Below are positions 15,041 to 22,492 of a DNA stretch of 37,655 bases, piece after piece. The stretch's first letter is position 1; the number at the start of each line of letters is the position of its first letter. The stretch spans positions 1-37,655 of the forward strand of contig CAZSYL010000035.1 of NCBI GenBank assembly GCA_964610745.1, read 5' to 3'. The translations under genes were made by a program, and so were the position numbers. The DNA comes from SHLQ01 sp964610745. Its GTDB lineage: Bacteria > Actinomycetota > Acidimicrobiia > Acidimicrobiales > SHLQ01. A model generated the notes under the pieces. That model was not told where the DNA came from, ran no database searches, and worked only from the letters and a program-made list of their open reading frames with translations.

Positions 15041-15673
15041 ATGAGCGGCACTAACCTCACCGAACGCCAGCAGGGAATCCTCGATTTCATCGACACCCAG
15101 AACCGTGAGCGCGGCTATCCCCCATCGGTTCGCGAGATCGGCGAAGCCGTTGGCCTCACGTCGCCATCGACCGTACACAGCCACCTCAATACACTCCAGA
15201 AGCTCGGATACCTGCGCCGAGATCCCGCCAAGCCGCGTGCGATCGAAGTTCGCTACGACCCGAACTCGGGAGCGGTTATCGAACGCGCGGCGGTAACCCA
15301 CGTGCCTCTGGTTGGAGATGTTGCTGCAGGAACCGACGTACTCGCCCATGAGAACGTCGAAGAACTCATGCCGCTGCCAACGGAGTTCACCGGCGATGGT
15401 GAGCTCTACATGCTGCGTGTTCGTGGCACCTCGATGATCAACGCCGGCATACACGACGGCGACTTCGTCGTTGTTTCGCGCCGCGAGACCGCCAACAACG
15501 GCGAGATCGTGATCGCAGGTATCCCGGGTGAAGAAGCCACGGTCAAGACCTACACCGCCAAGGGCAACACGGTCACGCTACTTCCAGCCAACGATGAGTT
15601 GGAGCCCATGGTCTACGACGCCAGCGACGTTCAGGTCTTCGGCAAGGTCGTGACCGTCCTGCGCCGCTACTAG
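15041..15673 (+). CDS. lexA: LexA repressor (SOS regulator)
   Basis: A 210-residue SOS repressor that self-cleaves when bound to RecA filaments. The start at ATG 15041 (MSGTNLTERQQGILDFIDTQ) matches the family; the N-terminal winged helix-turn-helix includes GYPPSVREIGEAVGLTSPST. The autocleavage Ala-Gly is A96-G97 in DVAAGTD, the catalytic Ser is S131 in GTSMINAGI, and the Lys is K169 in TVKTY. Two LexA boxes and a good sigma-70-type promoter lie upstream, so it is probably autoregulated. It converges with dapE, with 3 bases between their stops. recA lies about 16 kb to the right. Confidence 0.97.
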   Translation: MSGTNLTERQQGILDFIDTQNRERGYPPSVREIGEAVGLTSPSTVHSHLNTLQKLGYLRRDPAKPRAIEVRYDPNSGAVIERAAVTHVPLVGDVAAGTDVLAHENVEELMPLPTEFTGDGELYMLRVRGTSMINAGIHDGDFVVVSRRETANNGEIVIAGIPGEEATVKTYTAKGNTVTLLPANDELEPMVYDASDVQVFGKVVTVLRRY

Positions 15674-15676
15674 CAG

Positions 15677-16750
15677 CTACACGCCAGTTTTCAGGAGCTC
15701 CTCGAGCGCGGCGTAGGTGCCGATCAGCTTGGTGGCTTCGAGATGTTCGTTCTTTGTGTGAGCAAGGGTTGCTTCGCCGGGGCCGAAGTTGACTGCAGGA
15801 ATGCCCTTCTCTGCAAAGAACGCCACATCGGTCCAGCCCAGTTTGGCGCGCACAATCAGGTTGTTGCGTCCAATGAGCGACGCCATCAGCGGATGGCGCA
15901 GATCCGGCTTTGCCGCTGGTGACAAGTCGACGACCTCAAAGGTGTCGCCATCGTCCATGAATGGCTCGATAACCGAACGCATGTGGGCTTCGGCTTCTTC
16001 GCTGCTGCGATCGGGAGCGAAGCGGTGGTTGATGGTGACCGCTGCGCTGTCGGGGACGACGTTGCCAGCAACGCCTCCATCGACGAATACAGCCTGCATT
16101 GCCTCGCGGTAGGTGCAACCGTCGATCACGGGTTCGCGGTGCTCGTAGGCCTCCAGAGCTGAGAGCAGGCCCCCGAGGCGGTGAATAGCGTTCTTGCCCA
16201 TCCATGGGCGGGCCGTGTGGGCTCGCTTTCCCGCGAACGTGACCACGGCCCGCATCGTTCCCTGACAACCCGCTTCGACCACAGCACCGGTCGGCTCTCC
16301 GAGAATGGCGACATCGGCCTCGAGTTGCTCGGGGACTTCGGCGAAGAGCTCTCGGAGTCCGTTGTGTTCGAGCGCCACCTCTTCACGCGCATAAAAGACG
16401 TAGGTGACGTCGACTGCGGGTTCGGTCACGTTATGTGCAAGAGCGATCATGACGGCGAGCCCACCCTTCATGTCGGAGGCTCCAAGCCCATAGAGAAGGT
16501 CGCCCTCGAAGCGAGCCGTGGCATTGTCGTTCGCCGGAACGGTGTCGAGGTGGCCACCGATCGCCACCCGGTGCTTCCGGCCGAGGTTGGTGCGAGCAAC
16601 GACATTGTCGCCAACCCGGGTGACCTCTAGCCCGTCGATTCCGCTGAGCTCGCCGTGCAGCCAATGTGCTAGGCCAGCTTCTTTGAAGCTCTCCGACGGT
16701 ACATCGATGAGGTCGGCGGTCAGCTGCATGAGCGGGTGGATCGTCGTCAT
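15677..16750 (-). CDS. dapE: Succinyl-diaminopimelate desuccinylase
   Basis: An M20-family zinc hydrolase removing succinate from N-succinyl-LL-diaminopimelate in lysine and peptidoglycan synthesis. It has 357 residues, as in actinobacterial DapE. Metal and catalytic motifs include IGGHLDTVPAND, LYGLGASDMKGGLAVM, FYAREEVALEHNGL, ILGEPTGAVVEAGCQG and the C-terminal His in GEATLAHTKNEHL. The lid-domain region GKRAHTARPWMGKNAIH is typical. A TAGGCT -10 candidate ends 6 bases before the ATG, suggesting its own leaderless transcript although it lies 67 bases after the transporter ATPase gene on the same strand. dapC and dapF lie elsewhere in the window. Confidence 0.93.
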   Translation of the reverse strand: MTTIHPLMQLTADLIDVPSESFKEAGLAHWLHGELSGIDGLEVTRVGDNVVARTNLGRKHRVAIGGHLDTVPANDNATARFEGDLLYGLGASDMKGGLAVMIALAHNVTEPAVDVTYVFYAREEVALEHNGLRELFAEVPEQLEADVAILGEPTGAVVEAGCQGTMRAVVTFAGKRAHTARPWMGKNAIHRLGGLLSALEAYEHREPVIDGCTYREAMQAVFVDGGVAGNVVPDSAAVTINHRFAPDRSSEEAEAHMRSVIEPFMDDGDTFEVVDLSPAAKPDLRHPLMASLIGRNNLIVRAKLGWTDVAFFAEKGIPAVNFGPGEATLAHTKNEHLEATKLIGTYAALEELLKTGV

Positions 16751-16756
16751 CGCTAC

Positions 16757-16762
16757 AGCCTA
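16757..16762 (-). promoter_or_regulatory. Candidate leaderless -10 element of dapE
   Basis: TAGGCT on the minus strand ends 6 bases before the dapE ATG. The identical hexamer and spacing occur before dapC and the MFS gene. Confidence 0.45.
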
Positions 16763-16817
16763 TTGGGCAGCGTGGATTAGTCGACCAGCCAAAACGACCG
16801 ACCACGGTACACCAGGG

Positions 16818-17894
16818 TCAGTCGGCGGTTAGCGGGACGACGACCTGATGATGTCCATCGACCAACGCAAGGCTGCCCCGCTGTCCAATAACAGGTGTCT
16901 CGAGGTGCGAAGTCAGTAATTTGACCTTCGCCGCACCGTCGAGCTGTGCCGTCACCACCCAGTGCGTGCCGGCATACTCGGCATCTACAACAACGACTGT
17001 GCCCTCGTCGTCGGTGACCAGAACAAGGTCATCGGGGCGGGTGAGCGATACAACATCGGCGGTTGCTGCACCCTGGAGGTCGATCGCTCCAAGAACGGTT
17101 CGAGTGCCATTGGAAGTGGACTCGACGGGAAGGAAGTTCGCGTCGCCCATGAAGGAAGCCACAAATCGATCGACGGGTTGATGGAAAACCTCGCTCGCCG
17201 AACCGCTCTGCACGATCTTTCCCGAGCGCATCACGGCTATTCGATCGCCGAGAGCCAACGCCTCCTGCTGATCGTGTGTCACAAAGACCGCCGGGGTCGA
17301 TGTCTGACGCAACACCCACGCGACCTGCTGACGAAGTTGAAGCCGGAGGTTCTGATCGAGGCTGGCGAACGGTTCATCAAAGAGCATGATGTCGGGATCG
17401 GGCGCCATGGCTCGAGCCAACGAGACTCGCTGGCGCTCGCCCCCGGACAGCTCGTGGGGAAAGCGAGACTCGTAGCCGCCAAGGTCCACCAACTCGAGCA
17501 TCTCGGCAACACGACGTCGCGCCGACGATCGCGAATCGCCTCTCAGCCCAAAGCTCACATTGTCGCTCACCGTGAGGTGAGGAAACAGTGCATGTTCCTG
17601 AAAGACCAGTCCTGTCGACCGGTCTTCGGGAGCGAGGCGGCGCTTGCCATCGTCGACCAGTTCGCCCGCAAGCCGGATGGTTCCTTCGTCGGGCGCAATG
17701 AGGCCTGCGATCGACCGAAGAAGGGTGGACTTGCCGCAACCACTCGGCCCAACGAGGGCCAGAAGTTCGCCGTCGGCGAGATCCAGGTCGACCGAATCGA
17801 CGGCAAGCACGTCGTCGTACCGTTTCTGGAGTCCGCGAACTTCGAGAGGTAGCGAAGTGCCAGCCAGAGAATCGTGACCTACTGCAGAGCTCAC
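16818..17894 (-). CDS. fbpC: ABC transporter ATP-binding protein, ferric iron (FbpC) type
   Basis: The 358-residue ATPase powers import through the adjacent permease. Motifs in order are Walker A GPSGCGKST (about 49-57), Q-loop VFQEHALFPHLTV, signature LSGGERQRVSLARAMAP, Walker B DIMLFDEPFASLDQNLR and the H-loop VTHDQQEAL. A C-terminal TOBE-like regulatory region follows (VVSLTRPDDLVLVTDDEG). The FbpC/CysA/PotA family is diagnosed by this domain order; iron specificity is inferred from the FbpB-type permease and the Fea1-like neighbour. The GTG start overlaps the permease stop by 4 bases (GTGA), so the two are translationally coupled. Confidence 0.9.
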   Translation of the reverse strand: MSSAVGHDSLAGTSLPLEVRGLQKRYDDVLAVDSVDLDLADGELLALVGPSGCGKSTLLRSIAGLIAPDEGTIRLAGELVDDGKRRLAPEDRSTGLVFQEHALFPHLTVSDNVSFGLRGDSRSSARRRVAEMLELVDLGGYESRFPHELSGGERQRVSLARAMAPDPDIMLFDEPFASLDQNLRLQLRQQVAWVLRQTSTPAVFVTHDQQEALALGDRIAVMRSGKIVQSGSASEVFHQPVDRFVASFMGDANFLPVESTSNGTRTVLGAIDLQGAATADVVSLTRPDDLVLVTDDEGTVVVVDAEYAGTHWVVTAQLDGAAKVKLLTSHLETPVIGQRGSLALVDGHHQVVVPLTAD

Positions 17895-19600
17895 CTCGCA
17901 CCTCCTCGATCGAGTTGGCGAGCAAGAAGCCCCACGGGGATAAGCGCCACGAGGATTATCGCGATCGCTGGCAATGCTGCTTGTTCGAAACGGGACTCGG
18001 TGGCCAGATTGAACGTCCAGACCGACAACGTGTCGAACCCGATTGGACGCAGCAGCAGCACGATTGGAAGCTCCTTCAAGACATCGACGGCAACGAGGAC
18101 CGCACCTGTCAACACACTTGTGCGTGCGAGCGGAAGATGAACTCGGCCCATCACGACACGCGGCGAAGCCCCGAGGCTTCGTGCTGCGTACGTGACCTCT
18201 TCGGGCACCTGTTCAATGCCGGCTTCGACTGCGTTAACCCCTGGCGCAAGAAAACGAACGGCCTGAGCGTAGACCAGCCCGATCAACGAACCGGTCGCCA
18301 CAACTCCGGGAAGTCCAAGTCCGATCGACTCCAGACGATTGTCGATTCCGACCAGGAGGAAGACCACTCCAATCGCCACGACCGGGCCGGGCACGGCGTA
18401 GCCAATGGCGGTAAGGCGGGTTGCCCACGACGTTGTGCGGCGCGACGAGAATCGCGTGGCATTTGCCAGCACGACGGCAGCGAACATGCTCACCGCAGCG
18501 ACGACCACCGCTAGCAGCACGGAGTTTCCAAGGAAGCCGAAGAAACGACCGATCAGTGGGGTTCCGCGAGATCCCGCAGCTTCGCCAATGGCCCAGACCG
18601 CTAACTGAGCCGTCGGCGCCACGAAGCTTGCGAACAGCACCATGGTGCAAACAGATGTGGCCGCGCCCGCCTTCCATCCGCTGAGTCGACGCGGCTGCAA
18701 CCCGGCAGCCGCGCCGCCGGACTCGCCGAACTTTGCCCGGCCACGCATGATGCGCTCAAGACCAATGACCAGGAGGGCAATGACGAGGACCAGCGTCGCA
18801 AATTCGGACGCTGCATCGAGGTCGAATGTGCCACGCCAGATTCGAAACACTCCGACCGAGACGGTATCGATCCCGAAGTACTGAACGGTCCCAAAGTCGG
18901 TGAGCGTCTCCATGGCAACGATCGCTGTCCCCGCGGCCAGAGCGGGCCGAAGGAGCGGGACCATCACTCGGCGAGCGGCCTCCAAGGGCCCAGCGCCGAG
19001 GCTACGTGCCACCCCATATGCGCTTCCGGCCTGATCGGCCAGCGCTGTCCGCGCCAAGAGAAACACATAGGGGTAGAGCACCAGCGTGAATACGACGATG
19101 GCACCGCCGATCGACCGCACCGGGGGAAACCAGGCATCTGCACCAAAGATATCTCGCCACCACCCTTGCACCGGACCGGTGAAACCAATCACCGAAAGTG
19201 TGACGAAACCAAGCACGTAGGACGGCATTGCCAAGGGGGCGATCAGAATCCAGCCGAAGAACCTCGATCCCGGAAAACGATATGCACTGACCAGCCAGGC
19301 GAGCGATGTCCCCAAGATGACCGAACCAAAGCTGACCCCGACGAGCAGGGTGACGGTGTCGAGCAGCTGCCCTGGAAGACGTGTCTCCCACTGCTGCCTC
19401 CAGACATCGACGCTCGGACTGAGAATACTGAGCGCCAGCAAACCAATCGGAAGAGCGACAAGAGCTGCAAAGAAGAGCGATACCGCAGGCCAACCAGCAC
19501 CGCTGCGCCGCCGACGGGGCGCAGGCGCTATCGCGCCATGTGCAGGGTCATCATCGACGGGGGCGTCGATTGTCAGCTCACTCGTCGCCAGCTTCGTCAT
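17891..19600 (-). CDS. fbpB: ABC transporter permease, ferric iron (FbpB) type, duplicated
   Basis: A 569-residue inner-membrane permease with two homologous halves and about 12 membrane segments. Each half has an EAA-type ATPase-docking loop: GAGPLEAARRVMVPLLRPAL and, near the C-terminus, YAARSLGASPRVVMGRVHLP. Such a fused permease is typical of FbpB iron(III) and some thiamine importers. The ATG at 19600 is chosen because a TACGCT -10 lies 7 bases upstream and the extended frame is not conserved-looking. A DtxR/IdeR-like box overlaps the -35 region. No periplasmic FbpA-type binding gene is adjacent; the Fea1-like lipoprotein 1.6 kb upstream on the same strand may serve instead. Confidence 0.9.
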   Translation of the reverse strand: MTKLATSELTIDAPVDDDPAHGAIAPAPRRRRSGAGWPAVSLFFAALVALPIGLLALSILSPSVDVWRQQWETRLPGQLLDTVTLLVGVSFGSVILGTSLAWLVSAYRFPGSRFFGWILIAPLAMPSYVLGFVTLSVIGFTGPVQGWWRDIFGADAWFPPVRSIGGAIVVFTLVLYPYVFLLARTALADQAGSAYGVARSLGAGPLEAARRVMVPLLRPALAAGTAIVAMETLTDFGTVQYFGIDTVSVGVFRIWRGTFDLDAASEFATLVLVIALLVIGLERIMRGRAKFGESGGAAAGLQPRRLSGWKAGAATSVCTMVLFASFVAPTAQLAVWAIGEAAGSRGTPLIGRFFGFLGNSVLLAVVVAAVSMFAAVVLANATRFSSRRTTSWATRLTAIGYAVPGPVVAIGVVFLLVGIDNRLESIGLGLPGVVATGSLIGLVYAQAVRFLAPGVNAVEAGIEQVPEEVTYAARSLGASPRVVMGRVHLPLARTSVLTGAVLVAVDVLKELPIVLLLRPIGFDTLSVWTFNLATESRFEQAALPAIAIILVALIPVGLLARQLDRGGAR

Positions 19601-19603
19601 TAC

Positions 19604-19615
19604 GGTAAGCGTAAC
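19604..19615. promoter_or_regulatory. GGTAAGCRTAMC motif at the permease start
   Basis: GGTAAGCGTAAC on the plus strand overlaps the permease -10. It matches 10 of 12 positions of GGTAAGCATACC upstream of the Fea1-like gene. The two putative iron genes may share a regulator; the match is short and could be chance. Confidence 0.3.
19608..19613 (-). promoter_or_regulatory. Candidate leaderless -10 element of fbpB
   Basis: TACGCT on the minus strand ends 7 bases before the ATG at 19600. A weak -35 (TTACGT, 18-base spacer) lies within the candidate iron box. Confidence 0.4.
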
Positions 19616-19629
19616 GGATGATTCCGCTT

Positions 19630-19648
19630 CCACGTAAAGCCTGCCTAA
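19630..19648 (-). promoter_or_regulatory. Possible DtxR/IdeR-type iron box
   Basis: The 19-bp minus-strand site TTAGGCAGGCTTTACGTGG matches about 13 of 19 positions of the DtxR/IdeR consensus; the left half-site is strong and the right one weak. It covers the expected -35 of the permease promoter, a position suited to iron-dependent repression. Confidence 0.4.
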
Positions 19649-19729
19649 CGTTTTCATTGTTCCGGACTTGACGACCCCGCACACGCCCCTGTCGAGTAAC
19701 CCGCCCACCTCGTCGCTTCCGGGGGTAGT

Positions 19730-21142
19730 TCAGTCCTCTACCACGTGCGCTCTGAAGGACTCGCGTGATCGCTGCCAACGCTCGCGGTCGATCGTTCCAT
19801 CGAGACTGATCGCCTCGGAGACTGCGGTTCCCATCGCCACTGCGTGGTGAAGGTTGTCGGGAACGAACAACCCCTGTCGTCCAACCGTAATCATCTGGTC
19901 GAATCCACTCGCCCACTGCTCGAGCTCATCGAGATGCGAGCGATAGCCGTGCCGATAGATCGGGTACACCGAGCGAAGACGACGTACGTGTACCTCCGAA
20001 GCTTGGACCGCAGGCAATCCCTGCGCCTCGAGCTGACGAGCGACGAGTTCCCCGAGCGCCTGGTCTTCGCTCAGCCAAATATCATCACCGACCGAACACG
20101 CCACTTCTGCGCAGATCACGGTTTGGTTCTCCGGATCGGGGCCGGTCCGATAGTTCTTTGGTTCTGAAAGTCGCGCGATCACCGTATCGAGCCCGGGAAA
20201 GTAGTGGGCATCGAACGATGTGTATTGCTGCTGAGGCAATACCAAGTAGATGAACGCCATCCCTCGGTGCTCGAGCGAGGACGCGGCGGACTGCACCGAT
20301 CCAGGTGGTGCTGGTTCAGCAATGCTCACCAGTTCCTGGGCCGGGATTGTTGACACAACAACGTCTGCTCGCAACTCCTCGTGGATATCGGTTCCCTGCG
20401 AGCTCGTCACCACGCCTGCGCTCACCTGGCCGTCAAAGGACAATCGCGTCAGCGACGTATTGACCTTGATGGATGCATTCGCATCCAACGCAGCTGCGGC
20501 CAGGTACTCGGGAATCTGCCCGTACCCATTGCGGGGATAATAAAACGCTCGACCCGACTCATCGCGAGCGGCGAGCAGACGTTTCGCAATATCGACCGGC
20601 CCATTGGCCGATACCCGACGTTGCGCCATTGAACCATCGAGTTCGCTGGCATCGAGTCCCCAGAGCTTCTCCGCATACGGGCCGTAGATTGCGTCGAAGA
20701 CCCTTGGGCCAAGGCCTGCTCGAACCAGCGAGCCAAAGTCGTTGCCCTTCGGCTTTCGAAGGCTTGAGGTGATCGAGTCGACAGCCGCGCCGAGAGCGAA
20801 CCTACGAGGCAGACGGGTGAGGAGATCACCGAATCGCAGCGGGAAACCTACCCATTGACCATCGACTCGGATCCTGCCATTGCGCTCGCGGGTCTGGAGA
20901 TCGTCTCCCATGAGCGCACCGAGCGTGCTCAGTAGCTCTGGGTCAGCCCGACCGTGGAGCCGGTGGGAACCAAAGTCGACTCGCTGCCCGGCAATTTCGA
21001 AACTGGCCGACATGCCACCGACGGCGGGGGCACGCTCGATAATCGTGACCCGATGTCCTTGTTCAGCGAGTTTCCACCCCGCGGTGAGGCCGGTGGGACC
21101 AGCTCCTGCGATCAGGACGTGAGCAGCATTTTCTCTCGTCAT
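19730..21142 (-). CDS. FAD-dependent oxidoreductase (protoporphyrinogen oxidase / UDP-galactopyranose mutase-like)
   Basis: A 470-residue flavoprotein. The Rossmann FAD site is at the N-terminus (VLIAGAGPTGLTAGWKLAEQ, then VTIIERAPAVGGMSASF), with RVDFGSHRLHG soon after and a C-terminal FAD motif (QMITVGRQGLFVPDNLHHAV). This architecture is shared by amine oxidases, protoporphyrinogen oxidases and UDP-galactopyranose mutase-like enzymes, and the sequence does not decide among them. The ATG at 21142 is preferred over a GTG seven codons earlier because TAGGTT lies 8 bases upstream. It sits between a Fea1-like lipoprotein gene and an iron-transporter permease gene on the same strand, and near a nucleotide-sugar epimerase, so both redox and envelope-sugar roles are open. 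Confidence 0.75.
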   Translation of the reverse strand: MTRENAAHVLIAGAGPTGLTAGWKLAEQGHRVTIIERAPAVGGMSASFEIAGQRVDFGSHRLHGRADPELLSTLGALMGDDLQTRERNGRIRVDGQWVGFPLRFGDLLTRLPRRFALGAAVDSITSSLRKPKGNDFGSLVRAGLGPRVFDAIYGPYAEKLWGLDASELDGSMAQRRVSANGPVDIAKRLLAARDESGRAFYYPRNGYGQIPEYLAAAALDANASIKVNTSLTRLSFDGQVSAGVVTSSQGTDIHEELRADVVVSTIPAQELVSIAEPAPPGSVQSAASSLEHRGMAFIYLVLPQQQYTSFDAHYFPGLDTVIARLSEPKNYRTGPDPENQTVICAEVACSVGDDIWLSEDQALGELVARQLEAQGLPAVQASEVHVRRLRSVYPIYRHGYRSHLDELEQWASGFDQMITVGRQGLFVPDNLHHAVAMGTAVSEAISLDGTIDRERWQRSRESFRAHVVED

Positions 21143-21150
21143 AGGCGCAG

Positions 21151-21156
21151 AACCTA
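21151..21156 (-). promoter_or_regulatory. Candidate leaderless -10 element of the FAD oxidoreductase gene
   Basis: TAGGTT on the minus strand ends 8 bases before the ATG at 21142, in the 55-base gap after the Fea1-like gene. Confidence 0.4.
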
Positions 21157-21197
21157 GCCCCACCGTGCCAGAACAGCAGTAATGGTTCGTGGAGCTC

Positions 21198-22373
21198 TTA
21201 GCTCAGAGTTCCAATATCAGCAGCGGTAATTCCAAGGGTGTCCCACGCTGGTTGGAGCGCTGTTTCAATCACGGCAAAGCCGCCTGCGGTTGGTTCACCC
21301 TCCAAGTTGTAGACGCCATCGATGGCATCAAAGTCGGCTCCGGCATCGGAGAGAACGGGCGCCATTACACGGCTGAACGCCCAACCTTCGGCCTGGTGGA
21401 TGCGAGCCGCTTCACCATCACCTTCTGCAAGGTCATCTTCGACGATCTGTGCATAACGAAGCGTTGCCTGGCTGTATGTGATGGCCAACGCACGGATGGC
21501 TTCTTGTGCTGCGGCCTCTGCACCCTCTACGTCCTCTGCGAGCAGCGCATCGCGACCGTCGATCATCGATTGAAGGATGATCTCGTTCGCCTGTGCGGTC
21601 TCGCCATCGACGCCTTCGGTGCCGAAGTTGCCCGCCCGAGAGTTTGCGGTCGCGAATGGTGAACATCCTGGCTCGGCTCCGTGGTAAAAGGCCCAAGCCT
21701 CGTCCCAGTTGTGCGGTGCTCCGCCGGCTGGTTCAAGGTCGCCCTCGGCTGCCTTTGACAGCGCGGTATTGAACTCGTGGATTGTCCAGGCGACCATGAC
21801 CTGGTTCTGAATACCCTTTTGAACGCCTTGTCGGCGAACGAGATCCGCTTCTCCCTCGAAGGCTCCGGTACCGGCAAGTGCTGAAGTCACAAAGTCATCG
21901 AGCGGCGTGGTGGTTCCAAAGAACTCCTGAAGCTCCGGGTTCCGGTCATCTCGCGATGCAAAGCCGCCAATCGTTCGCACTGAGCCATCACTGTTGACCG
22001 AGTTTTCACCATCGCGGTAGATCGCCGCGATTGCGTCGAAGTCAATTTCTGCGTCGCTAGGAAGTCCATCGTTGATCGAGCAGATGTCGACGGAGATGAG
22101 TCGGTGGCTGTTGACGTCGGAGGCGTACTCGTAGCCGCCATCACCGGGGGTTGTCTCACTTGGATCTCCGCCCTCATCGCCAGGAGCAGACGCACTTGCA
22201 GAACCGCTGCCGGAGCCACTACCACTGCCACTGGCCGAACCAGACTCCGAACCTTCCCCAAGGTTCGTCACCGTTGCTCCATCATCGGTACCGCAACCTG
22301 CAGCCACAAGGCCAAGCACGCACGCCGCGGCCAGCAAGCGCATCCGGTTGCTCTTGCTTGAAATTCCTGTCAT
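21198..22373 (-). CDS. Fea1-like (low-iron-inducible periplasmic protein family) lipoprotein
   Basis: A 391-residue exported lipoprotein: the signal ends in LGLVAAGC with the lipidated Cys near residue 27, followed by a Ser/Gly/Ala linker of about 50 residues. The helical mature domain has PHNWDEAWAFYHGAEPGCSP and HQAEGWAFSRVMAPVL, motifs I associate with the Fea1 family first described as iron-assimilation proteins of Chlamydomonas. A strong Shine-Dalgarno (GGAGG, 7 bases) supports the ATG at 22373. The FbpBC-type transporter genes lie downstream on the same strand without an FbpA, so it may capture iron at the cell surface. Family assignment is by recognition only; an imelysin-like helical lipoprotein is the main alternative. 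Confidence 0.62.
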   Translation of the reverse strand: MTGISSKSNRMRLLAAACVLGLVAAGCGTDDGATVTNLGEGSESGSASGSGSGSGSGSASASAPGDEGGDPSETTPGDGGYEYASDVNSHRLISVDICSINDGLPSDAEIDFDAIAAIYRDGENSVNSDGSVRTIGGFASRDDRNPELQEFFGTTTPLDDFVTSALAGTGAFEGEADLVRRQGVQKGIQNQVMVAWTIHEFNTALSKAAEGDLEPAGGAPHNWDEAWAFYHGAEPGCSPFATANSRAGNFGTEGVDGETAQANEIILQSMIDGRDALLAEDVEGAEAAAQEAIRALAITYSQATLRYAQIVEDDLAEGDGEAARIHQAEGWAFSRVMAPVLSDAGADFDAIDGVYNLEGEPTAGGFAVIETALQPAWDTLGITAADIGTLS

Positions 22374-22408
22374 TTATTCCTCCACGTAACTTATACTTGA
22401 TTAAGCTT

Positions 22409-22420
22409 GGTAAGCATACC
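22409..22420. promoter_or_regulatory. Candidate operator between the Fea1-like and epimerase genes
   Basis: GGTAAGCATACC has GGTA/TACC arms around AGCA, inside an AT-rich patch of the 119-bp divergent intergenic. It resembles one arm of a DtxR-type site with a base missing, and resembles the motif at the permease start. Confidence 0.28.
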
Positions 22421-22492
22421 TACCATGTCGTTGCCAGCGTGCCAACCTACACGCTACAAGTCTTCCTCTTCCCCGAAAGGCACGAACCGAAC

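Noticed and set aside
16962..17852. A 296-codon open frame opposite the FbpC gene
   Set aside because: It is antisense to an ATPase with all motifs intact and has no recognisable domain or ribosome site.
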